This document shows, one piece after another, positions 63,355 through 64,000 of a DNA stretch of 64,000 bases. The notes beneath the pieces are model-generated. The model saw only the letters and a list, made by a program, of their open reading frames with translations. It ran no database searches and was not told the DNA's origin. Both the position numbers and the translations under genes were made by a program. Position 1 is the first letter of the stretch; every line of letters begins with the position of its first letter. This DNA is from Gammaproteobacteria bacterium (GTDB lineage: Bacteria > Pseudomonadota > Gammaproteobacteria > S012-40): NCBI GenBank assembly GCA_015487785.1, contig WFPC01000054.1:1-64000 (forward strand). Direction: 5' to 3'.

Positions 63355-64000
63355 TCAGACCACCCGCTTGAGCACCGCCGAGACCACCTCGCCCAGATAG
63401 CCGAGGAATACCGTGCTCATGCCGGCGCGAAAACGCTCGGCATCGCTGCTGGCGATGGCCACCAGCCCCCGGCTTTCCATGTCGAACAGAGGCACCAAGG
63501 CCACCGAGCCCACCTGGCCGGCCCGCTCGCCAAACAGGAATTCACGCTGCTGGCGGTTGAAACGCCCACAGACCGGCTTGCGCCGCGCGAGAATGGATTC
63601 GAACAATTCCAGTCCCTCGGCGTCGCGCGTGATCAGCTCGGGCCGTCCACACAGACACTCCGGGGCCACCAGCAATCGCACCGCCACCATATCGGCTTCG
63701 AAGTCCTGCTCCAGGCGCTCGCTGAGCAGCTCGATGAAGCTGTCGCGGCAATCCGCTTCCAACAGGGCGATGGACAGCTTGTGCAACCGGGCCATCAGGG
63801 CATCGTTCTCCCGCGCGATATCCACCAGTTCGCGAATCTTCTGCCGCAACTCCCGCGCCTCCTGGCGCAGCACCGCCACTTGACGCTCGATCAGGGAAAC
63901 CGCGCCGGCGGTCTGGTGCGCGATGTTGAGCCGGCTCAGCACATCGGGGTGGCGCTCGAAGAAGTCCGGATGGCTGCGCAGGTACTCGGCCACCTCCTCG
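63355..64000 (-). CDS. DUF484 family protein (GAF-like), 5' end outside window
   Basis: VAEYLRSHPDFFERHPDVLSRLNIAHQTAGAVSLIERQVAVLRQ; adjacent to xerC; frame open to the edge. Confidence 0.9.
   Translation of the reverse strand, partial: EEVAEYLRSHPDFFERHPDVLSRLNIAHQTAGAVSLIERQVAVLRQEARELRQKIRELVDIARENDALMARLHKLSIALLEADCRDSFIELLSERLEQDFEADMVAVRLLVAPECLCGRPELITRDAEGLELFESILARRKPVCGRFNRQQREFLFGERAGQVGSVALVPLFDMESRGLVAIASSDAERFRAGMSTVFLGYLGEVVSAVLKRVV

Overview
Gammaproteobacterial chromosomal segment, mostly housekeeping genes. It starts with the 5' part of a 16S rRNA gene (minus strand) whose upstream region carries four recognisable tandem sigma70-type promoters and a boxB/boxA antitermination site. 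Recognisable genes follow: tyrS, an M23 peptidase, anmK, citrate synthase, erpA, a bactofilin, argC, purL, purC, bamC, dapA, bcp, phoH-like, a LysR regulator, an HDAC-family gene, corC-like, a ZIP transporter, pgeF, rluD, bamD, PII, nadE, sucCD-like, ubiB/ubiJ/ubiE, hslUV, xerC and DUF484. The most interesting region is about 10.6-23.6 kb, between argC and purL. It encodes multihaem c-type cytochromes, including a pentahaem protein whose motif layout resembles OmcE-type extracellular cytochrome filaments. It also encodes four beta-propeller proteins (NHL, Kelch with an NrfJ-like tail, and two 'two-component regulator propeller' proteins without kinases), a monohaem cytochrome, a GGDEF/EAL protein with a periplasmic c-haem motif, a LolA-like secreted protein and an orphan secreted protein. 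I interpret this as a candidate extracellular/outer-surface electron-transfer system with c-di-GMP-linked redox sensing. Two tandem trihaem cytochrome genes in it are separated by an A9 run where a -1 shift would fuse them into one hexahaem protein. Other notable items are a catalytically degenerate class I glutamine amidotransferase-like protein, an internally deleted RAYT transposase flanked by a perfect 24-bp inverted repeat, and a large SBBP-type surface protein with a GlyGly-CTERM-like tail. All family assignments come from reading translated sequences by eye; no searches were run.
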